DNA from: DATGMS01 sp035303945
Lineage (GTDB): Bacteria; Bacteroidota; Bacteroidia; Cytophagales; Cyclobacteriaceae
Direction of reading: 5' to 3'
Length of the DNA: 64,000 nt
Assembly (NCBI GenBank): GCA_035303945.1
Contig: DATGQZ010000028.1
Span: 7,549 to 71,548, forward strand
In this document: piece by piece, positions 9,967 through 19,030 of the stretch
Position numbering within the stretch: the first letter of the stretch is position 1
Layout: every line of letters begins with the position of its first letter
Translations under genes and position numbers: made by a program
The notes under the pieces: generated by a model
Databases searched by the model: none
What the model saw: the letters and a program-made list of their open reading frames with translations, nothing else
Told to the model about the DNA's origin: nothing

Positions 9967-11568
9967 TTAAGGTTTGGCATCCCACCATAATCTGGTGCTG
10001 TTCTTATTGCCGCCTCTGCTGACCAATTCCGGGAACTGCTCAGCTTCCTTGACAGCAGCATTGTTATTATCATATTCACCTTGGACGAAAATAAGCCTTG
10101 ACATCTGATCTGCTACACCTACATCCGGATTGTCGGAATTTAAGCGTGGGTAGTTCTTGGGATATTTGGTTCGTCTCAGTTCCGACCAGGCCTCCCAACC
10201 ATCAGGATACAGCGAAAGCCATTTTTGGGTAATGATTTGCTCCAACTGCTTTTCTTTATCTCCTCCTGTCAAGAATTTTACTGGAATATCTGATGAAGCC
10301 GGTGTGTTCCAAGCATCATTCAGTGGAATCGGCGTATTGGTGCTGGACTGATAAGCAGTCACTTGTTCCATAGAAGCTCCAATTCTCTCTTCAGTCATAG
10401 ACATTTCAATTCCTTTGTTATACAGCTCCTCAGCAGATCCTCCCATACTCCATCCCTCTAAGGCACCCTCCGCCCTAAGAAAATAAACCTCGGCAGAGCA
10501 CATCACCCGAATAGGTGCGCCAGCTGCACTGCCGCCCCTTCCCTCGTTCAAGAACATCACGCCCATATCCGAATGTTGATGGGCAAGGTTGGAGTTGATA
10601 TCTATCTTTGCCAAGCCATTGCGAAGACCTTTAAACCTGGGGCCCACACCATTGGAAGTATAGACATTGGTCGGGCTGAAATACACCTCTACCCTTGGAT
10701 CTTCATAGCCCAGCAGCACACTTTCCATCAGCGCGCTCATACGGAACTCGTTCCAGTCGGTAATCGTCCAATAGGGGTTTCTTGAATTGATGGTAGTTTC
10801 CAAAAATGCATTGTCATCATTGCCCATCATCACGCCATCGGCAACAGCCTTTTCAGCTTCCGTTTTGGCAAGGGCAGGCTCTATATACTTCACCCGCATC
10901 GCTAAGCGTAGCCTTAAAGAGTTGGCAAATAACAGCCATTTGTTCACGCTGCCGTTGTAAATCTGATCGTGCGTAGCAAATGCAGCCGCTCCCAGGTTGG
11001 ATTTTAACACTGCGACAGCTTCATCCAGTGTTTTGAAAAAGTCCTTGTATACTGCTTCTTGTGTATCATAAGGAACGGTCCTTTGGGCATTTCCAAAATG
11101 CGAGTAAATGATGGGCCCCCAATAGTCTGTGATCCTGTGATAAGCTTCTACTCGCCAGATTTTTGCTAGCGCATTCTCCAAGGGCATATTATTTTCTGCG
11201 GAAAAGTCTTCCACAAACTTGATGGCGGGTGCAGCTTGCCCATAGAAGTTGTTCCAAGCCCCGTTTGACCATCCGCCCACCTGGGTATACCTATCAGAGT
11301 CAAAATTGACTTGGGTATTGGCAAAATACTGGGAATACAAATCAGCAAAAAGACTTTGGGCTGTTTGGAAGCCACCAGCGCCCCCTCCTGGAGCGCCATA
11401 CATGGCACGCATTTGGGCATTCGCAAAAGCCTGCCCCAACAAACCCGCATTGACATCCGTAACCAAAATCGCATCCGGCCGGGTGTTAAGTTCTTCAAAG
11501 CTCTCCGTACAAGCTTGGAATACCAGCACCAGGAGGAATGATAATAAAAGCACTTTATATCTTTTCAT
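9967..11568 (-). CDS. SusD/RagB-type lipoprotein (SusD-like_2 subfamily)
   Basis: A 533-residue outer-membrane lipoprotein with signal peptide and lipobox (VFQACTESFEELNTRP, Cys near residue 20). ESFEELNTRPDAI after the lipid Cys, VEAYHRITDYWGPIIYSHFG, YNGSVNKWLLFANSLRLRLAMRV and CSAEVYFLRAEGALEGW are characteristic of the SusD-like_2 group, which differs from the canonical SusD at 4708. It lies 23 bp downstream of a SusC gene and is its expected partner. A strong hairpin terminator follows the stop. Substrate unknown. Confidence 0.93.
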   Translation of the reverse strand: MKRYKVLLLSFLLVLVFQACTESFEELNTRPDAILVTDVNAGLLGQAFANAQMRAMYGAPGGGAGGFQTAQSLFADLYSQYFANTQVNFDSDRYTQVGGWSNGAWNNFYGQAAPAIKFVEDFSAENNMPLENALAKIWRVEAYHRITDYWGPIIYSHFGNAQRTVPYDTQEAVYKDFFKTLDEAVAVLKSNLGAAAFATHDQIYNGSVNKWLLFANSLRLRLAMRVKYIEPALAKTEAEKAVADGVMMGNDDNAFLETTINSRNPYWTITDWNEFRMSALMESVLLGYEDPRVEVYFSPTNVYTSNGVGPRFKGLRNGLAKIDINSNLAHQHSDMGVMFLNEGRGGSAAGAPIRVMCSAEVYFLRAEGALEGWSMGGSAEELYNKGIEMSMTEERIGASMEQVTAYQSSTNTPIPLNDAWNTPASSDIPVKFLTGGDKEKQLEQIITQKWLSLYPDGWEAWSELRRTKYPKNYPRLNSDNPDVGVADQMSRLIFVQGEYDNNNAAVKEAEQFPELVSRGGNKNSTRLWWDAKP

Positions 11569-11591
11569 AATACTTTCTACTTTAGTAAGGG

Positions 11592-14500
11592 TTAGAATCC
11601 GATATTCAAGTTAAGGCCATAGGATCGTGATGTGGGAGGACCAAAGGCATCAAAACCCGCCGCTGTGGCTGCCGTACCTACTGTGACATCGGGATCTATA
11701 TTCTTGGCTTCATTGAGAAAAAAGAATAAGTTCCTCGCAACGAAGTTGATGGATATAGATTTGAAGGGAAGGTTGGAGAGCTTTTCGGCAGGCAAGGTGT
11801 AACCGACCACTGCCTCTCTCAAGCGGATATTGGTGGCTGATACGGAGAAAACTTCACCAATGGGGGCATTCCGCCCGCCCATGGTCACCCAGAACTTCTC
11901 AGCGTCAATTCGAATATCGTTTGGTGAGCCGTTTTCAAGAACTGCTGTTTCGTGCTCGAAGAAGTTTTCTCCGAAAATCAGCCCTCCCTCTCTACCTTGA
12001 AGCGTCTCTTCGGTCAAACCATCCGCATAGATGATCGCATTGGTCAAGGAGGCTATACTGCCGCCCTGACGGAAATCAATCGTAAAGTTGGCCCTGAAAT
12101 TTTTATAGCTGAAGGAATTCTGCATGCCTCCCAGCCAGTTGGGGTTATAATTCGCTACCCTCACCGTAAACCCCGTGGTTGTTTTAGGCAAACCATCCAC
12201 ACCTACAATGACCCGTCCTTGCTCATCTCGTTGGAATCCTCTCGAATATACTTCACCAAACGGTTTTCCTGCCTCCACCCGATACTGCCGCAAAAAATCG
12301 CTGCCGACGAGCAAGCTGGGACTTTCATCCGTAATTTCTTTGACCAGGGAGTTGTTTTTGGCAAAGTTGGCCGTAATATCCCAGCTGAAATTGTTGCGTC
12401 GAATAGGAGAGATGCTGATCATCGCCTCAATGCCTTCGTTCTCAACCTCTCCACCATTGGTAAAATAGCTGGAGGCACCCGATCCCACCGGTAGGGAAAT
12501 GGAAAACAGCTGGTTGAAGGAATTTGTCTTGTAGTACGTAACATCAATACCCAATCGATCATCAAAAAATCTTAGGTCTGCACCAGCTTCTATAGATCTG
12601 GTTTTTTCTGGAAGAAGATCTTCATTGGGAAGTACCGTATTGAGTGACAGGTATCCTCCCTTACCTCCTGCAGCAATTGTGGCTGTTCGATGTAGCTGAT
12701 ACGGATCGGTGTCGTTACCTACTTCAGCAAAATTGCCTCTTAATTTGAAGAAGGTCACTACAGAAGGTAGGAGAACCAGATCAGAGATCACCGCATTCAA
12801 ACCCACCGTTGGATAGAAGAAAGACCAATTTTGTTTAGGTAATGTAGAGCTCCAGTCATTTCTGGCGGCCACATCCAAGAAGATACTGTTTTTCCAGCCA
12901 AATTGGGCACTTCCAAATAAAGAGTTAACATTTTTGGGAAGGCCCACACCATGGGTAGAGATTACCTGCTGGGTGTTAGCCAAGAAAAACAGATTCGGCA
13001 CGGTCAACGAGGAACCGGTGTTGGAGCTTAGGCTAGAGTTTCTGTTGATCCTGCTGTTGCCACCGGCTGTCAAGTTCATATGCCAGGTCTCATTTAATGC
13101 TTTATCATAGGTGATCAAGAAGTCCGTGTTGATTTCCATAGCCTCCTCTTTGCCTACCGTAAATCGTCCATTTTGTGCAATTACATAGGTGTCGGCCCAC
13201 AATTTTTCATTGTTACCACGATGGCTGCGATCCAAAGAGGCACGTGCCATAATATTTAGGCCATCTGCTAAGGTATAATTCAACGAAGTGAACGCAACTA
13301 CCCGATCCAGATGGTTAGCACGCAGGTTTCTATTGATGGTCCAATAGGGGTTAGCACCGCCATTCGATCCGGGGTTAAAGTAGTTTTGACGAATGAGACC
13401 AGTTTCTGTATAATACTCATACTGCGTCAGATCCTCCGTCCTGATATTTCTTGGAATGCGATACGCATGTCGGATGGGGTTAGAGAAATTCTCCCCTAGG
13501 GCTAACTCATTATCTATATCCTGTCTGATGTAATTGATCTTTGCATCTAGCGTAAGTCTCTCGGTGAGGTTATTGGTAATCCTCAAATTGACACTATGTC
13601 GATTAAGGTAGTTATTAGGGACCACACCCGCTGCATCAGTAAAAGTATAGGAGAAATAGGTTCGGTTCTTGGCATTTCCTCCACTGATGGATAAGGTCGT
13701 GGCCAGGTTGTGGCCGGTTCTGAAGAAGTCCTTCACATTGTTGGGTTGAGGGGAGTATGGAACCGTACTAGGCGCTCCTTCTACCCTTGACCAGCTATCC
13801 ACGCTCGATCCATCCATTCTGGGACCCCAAGAAAATTCGGAGGAGGGAGAAAATTGCCCTCCACTTCCTTGACCATACACATTTTGATAGTTGGTGAGCA
13901 ACAATGGTTGGTCCATCATAAAGGAGGTATTGAGACTGGCAGAGAAGCCATCTGCAGAGCCCCGCTTGGTGGTCACGATGATGGCCCCGTTGTTGGCGCG
14001 GCTTCCGTACAAGGCAGCAGCATTAGGTCCTTTGAGTACGTTGATACTGGCTATATCATCAGGGTTAATATTAGAGATGCCGGCGGCAGGCACGCCATCG
14101 ACGATGTACAGCGGCTGGCTGTTCCCATTGATCGACCGATCGCCGCGCATGACCACACGGCTTTCTCCGCCTACACCAGTACCGGAGCGGGTGACCGAAA
14201 GGCCAGCTACCTTGCCAGAGAGCGAATTAAGCACATTTAGCTCCCGGGCTTCCGACAGTTCCTTGGAACTGACGTCCTGCACGGCATAAGTTAACGATTT
14301 CTTTTCTCGTTCAAGACCAAAGGCTGTTACTACAACTTCTGATAAATCTTCCAATTCGGGGTCAAGAGCTACATCAACGACATTTTCGTTACCAATAACT
14401 CTCTCTTGGTTGGCATAGCCGAGATAAGAAAAAACCAATGCATTGCTTCCGGAAGGCACCTCCAGTTTAAAACTACCATCGATATCTGTGACCGTACCGA

Positions 14501-14645
14501 CAGAGGTACCCTTGGCTAGCACACTGACTCCAGGAAGGGGTTCTCCGGTATCAGAAGCTGTTACCTTACCCGTTATTGTCCTCACTTGCGCCTGCATGGT
14601 AAAAAAACAAAGCGCAAGGAGAACCGTGAGAATACTCTTTTTCAT
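11592..14645 (-). CDS. SusC/RagA TonB-linked outer membrane protein without STN domain
   Basis: 1017 residues from the ATG at 14645. A TTG six bases upstream (14651) also keeps the frame open, but MKKSILTVLLALCFFTMQAQ is a normal signal peptide. Domains: carboxypeptidase-regulatory-like (about 22-95, ITGKVTASDTGEPLPGVSVL), TonB-box-like LSEVVVTAFGLEREKKS, plug (about 115-225, with VVMRGDRSINGNSQPLYIVD and GSRANNGAIIVTTKRG), then barrel. Unlike the SusC at 1319 there is no STN domain and no adjacent sigma/anti-sigma pair, so regulation is different. Partner SusD follows after 23 bp. Confidence 0.95.
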   Translation of the reverse strand: MKKSILTVLLALCFFTMQAQVRTITGKVTASDTGEPLPGVSVLAKGTSVGTVTDIDGSFKLEVPSGSNALVFSYLGYANQERVIGNENVVDVALDPELEDLSEVVVTAFGLEREKKSLTYAVQDVSSKELSEARELNVLNSLSGKVAGLSVTRSGTGVGGESRVVMRGDRSINGNSQPLYIVDGVPAAGISNINPDDIASINVLKGPNAAALYGSRANNGAIIVTTKRGSADGFSASLNTSFMMDQPLLLTNYQNVYGQGSGGQFSPSSEFSWGPRMDGSSVDSWSRVEGAPSTVPYSPQPNNVKDFFRTGHNLATTLSISGGNAKNRTYFSYTFTDAAGVVPNNYLNRHSVNLRITNNLTERLTLDAKINYIRQDIDNELALGENFSNPIRHAYRIPRNIRTEDLTQYEYYTETGLIRQNYFNPGSNGGANPYWTINRNLRANHLDRVVAFTSLNYTLADGLNIMARASLDRSHRGNNEKLWADTYVIAQNGRFTVGKEEAMEINTDFLITYDKALNETWHMNLTAGGNSRINRNSSLSSNTGSSLTVPNLFFLANTQQVISTHGVGLPKNVNSLFGSAQFGWKNSIFLDVAARNDWSSTLPKQNWSFFYPTVGLNAVISDLVLLPSVVTFFKLRGNFAEVGNDTDPYQLHRTATIAAGGKGGYLSLNTVLPNEDLLPEKTRSIEAGADLRFFDDRLGIDVTYYKTNSFNQLFSISLPVGSGASSYFTNGGEVENEGIEAMISISPIRRNNFSWDITANFAKNNSLVKEITDESPSLLVGSDFLRQYRVEAGKPFGEVYSRGFQRDEQGRVIVGVDGLPKTTTGFTVRVANYNPNWLGGMQNSFSYKNFRANFTIDFRQGGSIASLTNAIIYADGLTEETLQGREGGLIFGENFFEHETAVLENGSPNDIRIDAEKFWVTMGGRNAPIGEVFSVSATNIRLREAVVGYTLPAEKLSNLPFKSISINFVARNLFFFLNEAKNIDPDVTVGTAATAAGFDAFGPPTSRSYGLNLNIGF

Positions 14646-14964
14646 AAACAATAATAGGTGGTTAAAGTGGAACAGTTTTAGGTTATAACATGCGTACAGG
14701 TGAATGCTTAAAATTTAGTATTGTATAACAAACATCCTAAAGAAGTTTCAGCTTCTTAGAACTGTTAAGTAAATAAAACATCAAATTTCGTTTAAACCAA
14801 AAAAATACCGTTAAAAAAATAATATCGCTGAATTAATACAAAAGCGCTTTGCTATCCCTTAATATTTAGTCAGAAGCATGAGCTATATATATCGGTATAA
14901 GGGAACCGGAAGGAGCGGAAAACCGTGAGAGCACAAAGAATAAAAAATAGCGGAATAGAAGCGG
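14646..14964. other. Intergenic leader upstream of the second susC
   Basis: About 320 AT-rich bases between the start of the minus-strand susC and the stop of aroE, also minus-strand. A short imperfect hairpin (AAGAAG, six-base loop, CTTCTT) lies near 14741-14758 and would fall in the susC leader. No exact TAnnTTTG -7 element was found on the minus strand, and no open frame or RNA gene is supported. The susC promoter must lie here because aroE is not followed closely enough for certain read-through. Confidence 0.5.
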
Positions 14965-15714
14965 TTATAGATCCCTGTTCCAGATTTCCCAAGAAGCCTC
15001 AGCTTGTAGATGCAGCATTTCAAGACCATTCTTTGCCATTCCTCCTGCATCTAATACTGCCTTCATCAACTGGGTGGTTTCTGGGTTGTATACCAAATCA
15101 TACACCAAATGCTGTGGTGATAGCTGTCTAACCGGCAATGGTGGCATTTGTTCTGTATTAGGAAAAGTGCCCAAGGGGGTCGTATTTATGATTAGACGGT
15201 ACTCGTGCAAGATATCAGGGTTTTGATCTAAGGTGTGATAATTCACTGTCCCTTGCTGCTCCGACTGAGTACGGGAAACCATCAAGAATGGGATGGATAA
15301 ATCATGCAGCGCCTGCTTTACGGCGCGTGAAGCCCCCCCCGTACCCAATATTATGGCCTTTACCGATTGGGTCGGCAACCAATTGAGCAAGGACTGCTTA
15401 AATCCTATGTAATCTGTATTGAAACCAACGAGCTTATCACCAGCTACTTTGATGGTATTGACAGCGCCAATAAGTCGGCAACCTGGCTCCAGGTCATCCA
15501 GATAGGGAATAACTTTTTCTTTATAGGGGATGGTCACATTTAGACCGACCAATTGGGGATTGCTTGACAACACTTGAGGAAACTTGCCGATCTCATCAAT
15601 CTCAAACATTTCATACTGGCAGTAATGTAGTCCCTCCTTCAGAAATTTCTCTGAAAAGTACCTTTTGGAAAAAGAATGCTTAAGGGGAAATCCAATCAGG
15701 CCAAACGTTCTCAT
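14965..15714 (-). CDS. aroE: Shikimate dehydrogenase
   Basis: A 249-residue cytoplasmic enzyme that reduces 3-dehydroshikimate to shikimate with NADPH in the chorismate pathway. The N-terminal substrate domain shows GFPLKHSFSKRYFS (shikimate-binding serines), NVTIPYKEKV with the catalytic Lys, and GAVNTI followed by GFNTDYIGF. The Rossmann domain has LGTGGASRAVKQAL, and NTTPLGTFPN is the conserved C-terminal segment. Length is slightly below the usual 270, as is common in this phylum. Its ATG overlaps the stop of the DUF368 gene by 4 bp (ATGA), so the two are translationally coupled. Confidence 0.96.
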   Translation of the reverse strand: MRTFGLIGFPLKHSFSKRYFSEKFLKEGLHYCQYEMFEIDEIGKFPQVLSSNPQLVGLNVTIPYKEKVIPYLDDLEPGCRLIGAVNTIKVAGDKLVGFNTDYIGFKQSLLNWLPTQSVKAIILGTGGASRAVKQALHDLSIPFLMVSRTQSEQQGTVNYHTLDQNPDILHEYRLIINTTPLGTFPNTEQMPPLPVRQLSPQHLVYDLVYNPETTQLMKAVLDAGGMAKNGLEMLHLQAEASWEIWNRDL

Positions 15715-16646
15715 CGGGTTTTAATGTAATAAGCAGCTCTTTCTAAACCAATAACCAATACAACGCCAAAGCAGAAAGCAAATATGGCCGCCAAAAAGTA
15801 AGGCTCTTCTCCTGTTATATTTAAGTAATGGTGGGGCCAAATGTTTTGTGTAAGAAAGGGTTCCTGCTCACCGGAAGATGAAAGTCTATAACTCAACACC
15901 TTCTTCCACGGCCAAAGCTTGTTGATGGACCCAAGCATAAAGCCAGAAAGAACAGAGATAGTAATGGCAGGATAGTGCTTTAGAAGCCATGATATCGCTC
16001 TGGAGGCTGCCATGATCCCAACCACGCAACCTATTGCGAATACGCCTAAGGTAACTAGATCTCTTTGAACAAGGGCATTGAGAATGTGTTCATACTTTCC
16101 CATCACCAACAAGAGGAAACTTCCTGATATGCCGGGCAATATCATGGCGCAAATCGCTATCATACCGGCACCAAAAATGAAAAACAAATTGTTATCAGAT
16201 GATACCGGTGCCATGCCGGTGATCCAATATGCAATGGCAATACCCACGGGTAATGCAAATACAGCTAGGATGTTCCAACGTTTTACATCCCTAAGGATCA
16301 TTAAGGCACTGATAATGATCAGTCCACAGAAAAATGACCAAACGGGTATGGGATAATTTTTCAGTAAAAAGGTGATAAGATTCGCTAAGGTAAGAATACT
16401 GGTAAAGATGCCTAATACCAAAGCAAGGAGAAAGGAGCCATTGATCTTACTCCATAATGCTGGAAATTGACCTTTCCGCAACAAATGAAAAGCTTCTAGG
16501 TCCACCGCATTGATGCTATCCAGTAGTTTTTCGTAAATACCCGCTATCAAGGCAATGGAACCACCAGACACTCCTGGTACCACGTCGGCAGCTCCCATGG
16601 CCATTCCTTTGAGGTAGGTCAACAAACTAATTTTAAAATTTTTCAT
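15711..16646 (-). CDS. DUF368 polyprenyl-phosphate transporter family protein
   Basis: 311 residues with about nine hydrophobic segments. The family signature near the N-terminus is MGAADVVPGVSGGSIALIAG, mirrored by the internal repeat ICAMILPGISGSFLLLVMGKYE around residue 165. DUF368 proteins (PopT) are known to return undecaprenyl phosphate across the cytoplasmic membrane for reuse in peptidoglycan and polysaccharide synthesis. That is family knowledge, and the assignment here rests on the paired PG(V/I)SG motifs. It lies between the ComA-like gene (54 bp upstream) and aroE (4-bp overlap). Confidence 0.92.
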   Translation of the reverse strand: MKNFKISLLTYLKGMAMGAADVVPGVSGGSIALIAGIYEKLLDSINAVDLEAFHLLRKGQFPALWSKINGSFLLALVLGIFTSILTLANLITFLLKNYPIPVWSFFCGLIIISALMILRDVKRWNILAVFALPVGIAIAYWITGMAPVSSDNNLFFIFGAGMIAICAMILPGISGSFLLLVMGKYEHILNALVQRDLVTLGVFAIGCVVGIMAASRAISWLLKHYPAITISVLSGFMLGSINKLWPWKKVLSYRLSSSGEQEPFLTQNIWPHHYLNITGEEPYFLAAIFAFCFGVVLVIGLERAAYYIKTR

Positions 16647-16700
16647 TCAAACGGATATGGAGGAACATCGGCTTAACAAAGCCCACAAAAATAAATAGGG

Positions 16701-17465
16701 TTACTGCAGATTGAGGAAATGATCAAAAGTATCTCCCCGAAGACCCAATCGGATAGTTTCCAAAGGAATCACTTCATTTGGCGCAATATTTCCGAGATTG
16801 ACATTGGCGCCGATCAATTTGATAAACCAAACTTGTTGTTCTTTTTGAGGGGCTTCCCAAATAACTCTTTCTGCAGGGATTTTGGTTAATATTTCCTCGA
16901 CCAAACCTTGCCTTACTTCTCCTGAATCACGGAATAGCCCCACCGTGCCGCCTTCGCGGGCTTCACCAATTACTTTCCAAGCACCTGCATCCAACTCCCG
17001 TTGCATCTGCTCGATCCATTTGTAGGGAGGAATAATTTTAGCTGCATCTTTTGAACCAACTTCCGAAAGTACTGTCACATCCTTGGACAGGATCTGGATA
17101 TATTCGCATTTCTTCTTATGATCCAGGGTGATGGAACCATCAGACACTTCAGCAAATGCTAATTCATAGGTTTCCAGCAGTTTGCGGTAATCATCAAATT
17201 GACCCCTAATCACGAAAGCTTCAAAAAGCGTCCCTCCCAAGTAAACCGGAATACCGGCATCCCGGTAAAGCTTTAGTTTTCTGTCAAAATTCTTGGTGAC
17301 ATAAGAAGTAGCCCAACCCAGCTTCACAATATCTACATAATCACCACATGTTTCTATAAAATCTTCCACTTCTCTTAGGCTAAGACCTTTATCCATAGCC
17401 ATTGTAAATCCAAAAGTTCGTGGTTTTTCTGTACGTACGGGGATGCTTTTAAGCACGTAATTCAT
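16701..17465 (-). CDS. Phosphosulfolactate synthase (ComA family)
   Basis: 254 residues with the TIM-barrel pattern of (2R)-phospho-3-sulfolactate synthase: GFTMAMDKGLSLREVEDF, YVDIVKLGWATSY, GIPVYLGGTLFEAF, EVSDGSITLD, VLSEVGSKD, KVIGEAREGG and IWEAPQKEQQVWFIKLIGAN. Family chemistry adds sulfite to phosphoenolpyruvate, the first step of coenzyme M synthesis in methanogens. A Bacteroidota bacterium makes no methane, so the product probably feeds another sulfonate. A role in cysteate or sulfonolipid supply is inference. It lies between a TPR gene (32 bp upstream) and DUF368, and no other sulfonate gene is in the window. Confidence 0.88.
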   Translation of the reverse strand: MNYVLKSIPVRTEKPRTFGFTMAMDKGLSLREVEDFIETCGDYVDIVKLGWATSYVTKNFDRKLKLYRDAGIPVYLGGTLFEAFVIRGQFDDYRKLLETYELAFAEVSDGSITLDHKKKCEYIQILSKDVTVLSEVGSKDAAKIIPPYKWIEQMQRELDAGAWKVIGEAREGGTVGLFRDSGEVRQGLVEEILTKIPAERVIWEAPQKEQQVWFIKLIGANVNLGNIAPNEVIPLETIRLGLRGDTFDHFLNLQ

Positions 17466-17497
17466 TCTATAAAATTTAGATATGTATTTCTAACAGG

Positions 17498-18913
17498 TCA
17501 ATTATTGGGTAATCCGCTGTTGTATTGGCTTATAATTTTAAATATGGCCGTCTGCTGTTTGAGGTCAGGCATCAGCTCATACAAAATTACATGCTTTTCA
17601 AAATCCAAAGTTAACGCATTTTCCAAAAATGGAAAGGCTTCTTTGTATTTACCCATCTTTATTAGATATACCACCTGCCTGTAATACAACTCTGCTTCTT
17701 CCGGAAGTTCCTCTATTCCTTCCTTAATAACATCTATGGCCTCTTCAAACCTATTCTGATCAAAATATATGATGGAAAGGTTGACATAGGTCTCCATTAT
17801 GCCCGGTTCCAAATTAATGGCTTCTTCATAAGCTTCTGAGCTGGCGTGCAGGTTGCCAAGATTATATTCTGCTTCAGCAAGCCCCACCCAATAGTTGGCA
17901 TTTTCGCCCGTCAGCTTGATCGCCTTTTTAAAGTAGTGAATAGCTTCGAAATACTTGTTCCTCTTCAACATACACATGCCCAACCCAAACCAGGCATCAT
18001 CATACTCCGGATCGAGCTTCGCCGACTTTTTAAAATATTTGAAAGCCATATCAATTTGCTCCAGCTTTTCATAAGCCGCAGCCAGATAACAGGCATTTTC
18101 AGCATTGATGCCTTCACAATTGATGGTATTTTGATAGGCCTCCATCGCCTGCTCATACTGATGGGTATTCATCAAGGCGTTGCCCATATTAAAGTAAGCA
18201 GACGCAAAGGAATCATCGATTAACAAGGCATAGTCATAGGCATGTATTGCTTCTTCAAAGCGCCCTAGCCTGTTATACACGACACCCAGATTATACCAAG
18301 CTCCGGCACTGTAAGGATCCTGATCAATAAAATTTTGGTAAAACTCCAGAATTTCATCGAAAGAACCTTCCTCTTCCGTAATCAGCGCCAGCTGAAACAG
18401 GGCATCTTCATGGTTGATTTTTAGTTTAACGGCTTCTTTATAGCAATCTACGGCCTTAGCAGTATTATCTTCAGCCCGATAAAAATTACCTAGCGCATAA
18501 TAAACTTCAGCTTTATCTTCTGCCAAAGGCAAAAAACCTTCTAAACTTTCTATTGCTCCCCGTGTGTTGCCCGCCATAAACATGGCATTGGCCAAAGCAA
18601 GCACTATTTCCTCATTATTGGGAGAAAGGTTGTTGATATTTTCCAGCAGGTCCAGGCCCTCCTCCAGCTCATTATTAAAAATGAGAGACTGGGCCATCAA
18701 CAATTTTATTTCTATAGAAAAAGGGAATTTTAGTAGAGCTATCTTGCTGGCTTTATAAGCCTTCTTGAATTTCTGTTGTTCAAAATAGAATCTGATTATA
18801 TCCTCTAGTTCCTCTTCGCCGAAGTAAAGATCAAGATTGGATTTCAAGGAGTTTTCAAATCTCTGAACCAACTCTTTTTCCTCATCCCAGTTATTTTCGA
18901 AATCTCCAATCAT
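17498..18913 (-). CDS. Tetratricopeptide repeat protein
   Basis: 471 residues from the ATG at 18913. The frame is open to an ATG at 18964, but the extra 17 residues (MKWHQCSRCFEYLNIYV) look unlike a protein start, so the downstream ATG is preferred. The chain is almost entirely TPR units of 34 residues, for example AEVYYALGNFYRAEDNTAKA, AGAWYNLGVVYNRLGRFEEA and DDAWFGLGMCMLKRNKYFEA, about eleven in all. No signal peptide or membrane helix is seen, so it is a cytoplasmic scaffold. It is the first gene of a minus-strand run TPR-comA-DUF368-aroE. Partner unknown. Confidence 0.88.
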   Translation of the reverse strand: MIGDFENNWDEEKELVQRFENSLKSNLDLYFGEEELEDIIRFYFEQQKFKKAYKASKIALLKFPFSIEIKLLMAQSLIFNNELEEGLDLLENINNLSPNNEEIVLALANAMFMAGNTRGAIESLEGFLPLAEDKAEVYYALGNFYRAEDNTAKAVDCYKEAVKLKINHEDALFQLALITEEEGSFDEILEFYQNFIDQDPYSAGAWYNLGVVYNRLGRFEEAIHAYDYALLIDDSFASAYFNMGNALMNTHQYEQAMEAYQNTINCEGINAENACYLAAAYEKLEQIDMAFKYFKKSAKLDPEYDDAWFGLGMCMLKRNKYFEAIHYFKKAIKLTGENANYWVGLAEAEYNLGNLHASSEAYEEAINLEPGIMETYVNLSIIYFDQNRFEEAIDVIKEGIEELPEEAELYYRQVVYLIKMGKYKEAFPFLENALTLDFEKHVILYELMPDLKQQTAIFKIISQYNSGLPNN

Positions 18914-19030
18914 CACATATATATTTAAGTATTCAAAGCATCTGCTACATTGATGCCATTTCAACTACACTAGTTACTTCTTCAACGAAAAATAAACAAG
19001 TATTTCAGCAGAAACTATTGAAAACCAAAT

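Noticed and set aside
11952..12494. 180-codon plus-strand frame
   Set aside because: Antisense to the coding sequence of the second SusC; amino-acid pattern shows no family features.
13854..14289. 128- and 132-codon plus-strand frames
   Set aside because: Both are shadows opposite the plug domain of SusC.
15711..16646. Horizontal transfer of the ComA/DUF368/aroE run
   Set aside because: No mobile element, tRNA, or visible composition break at its edges.
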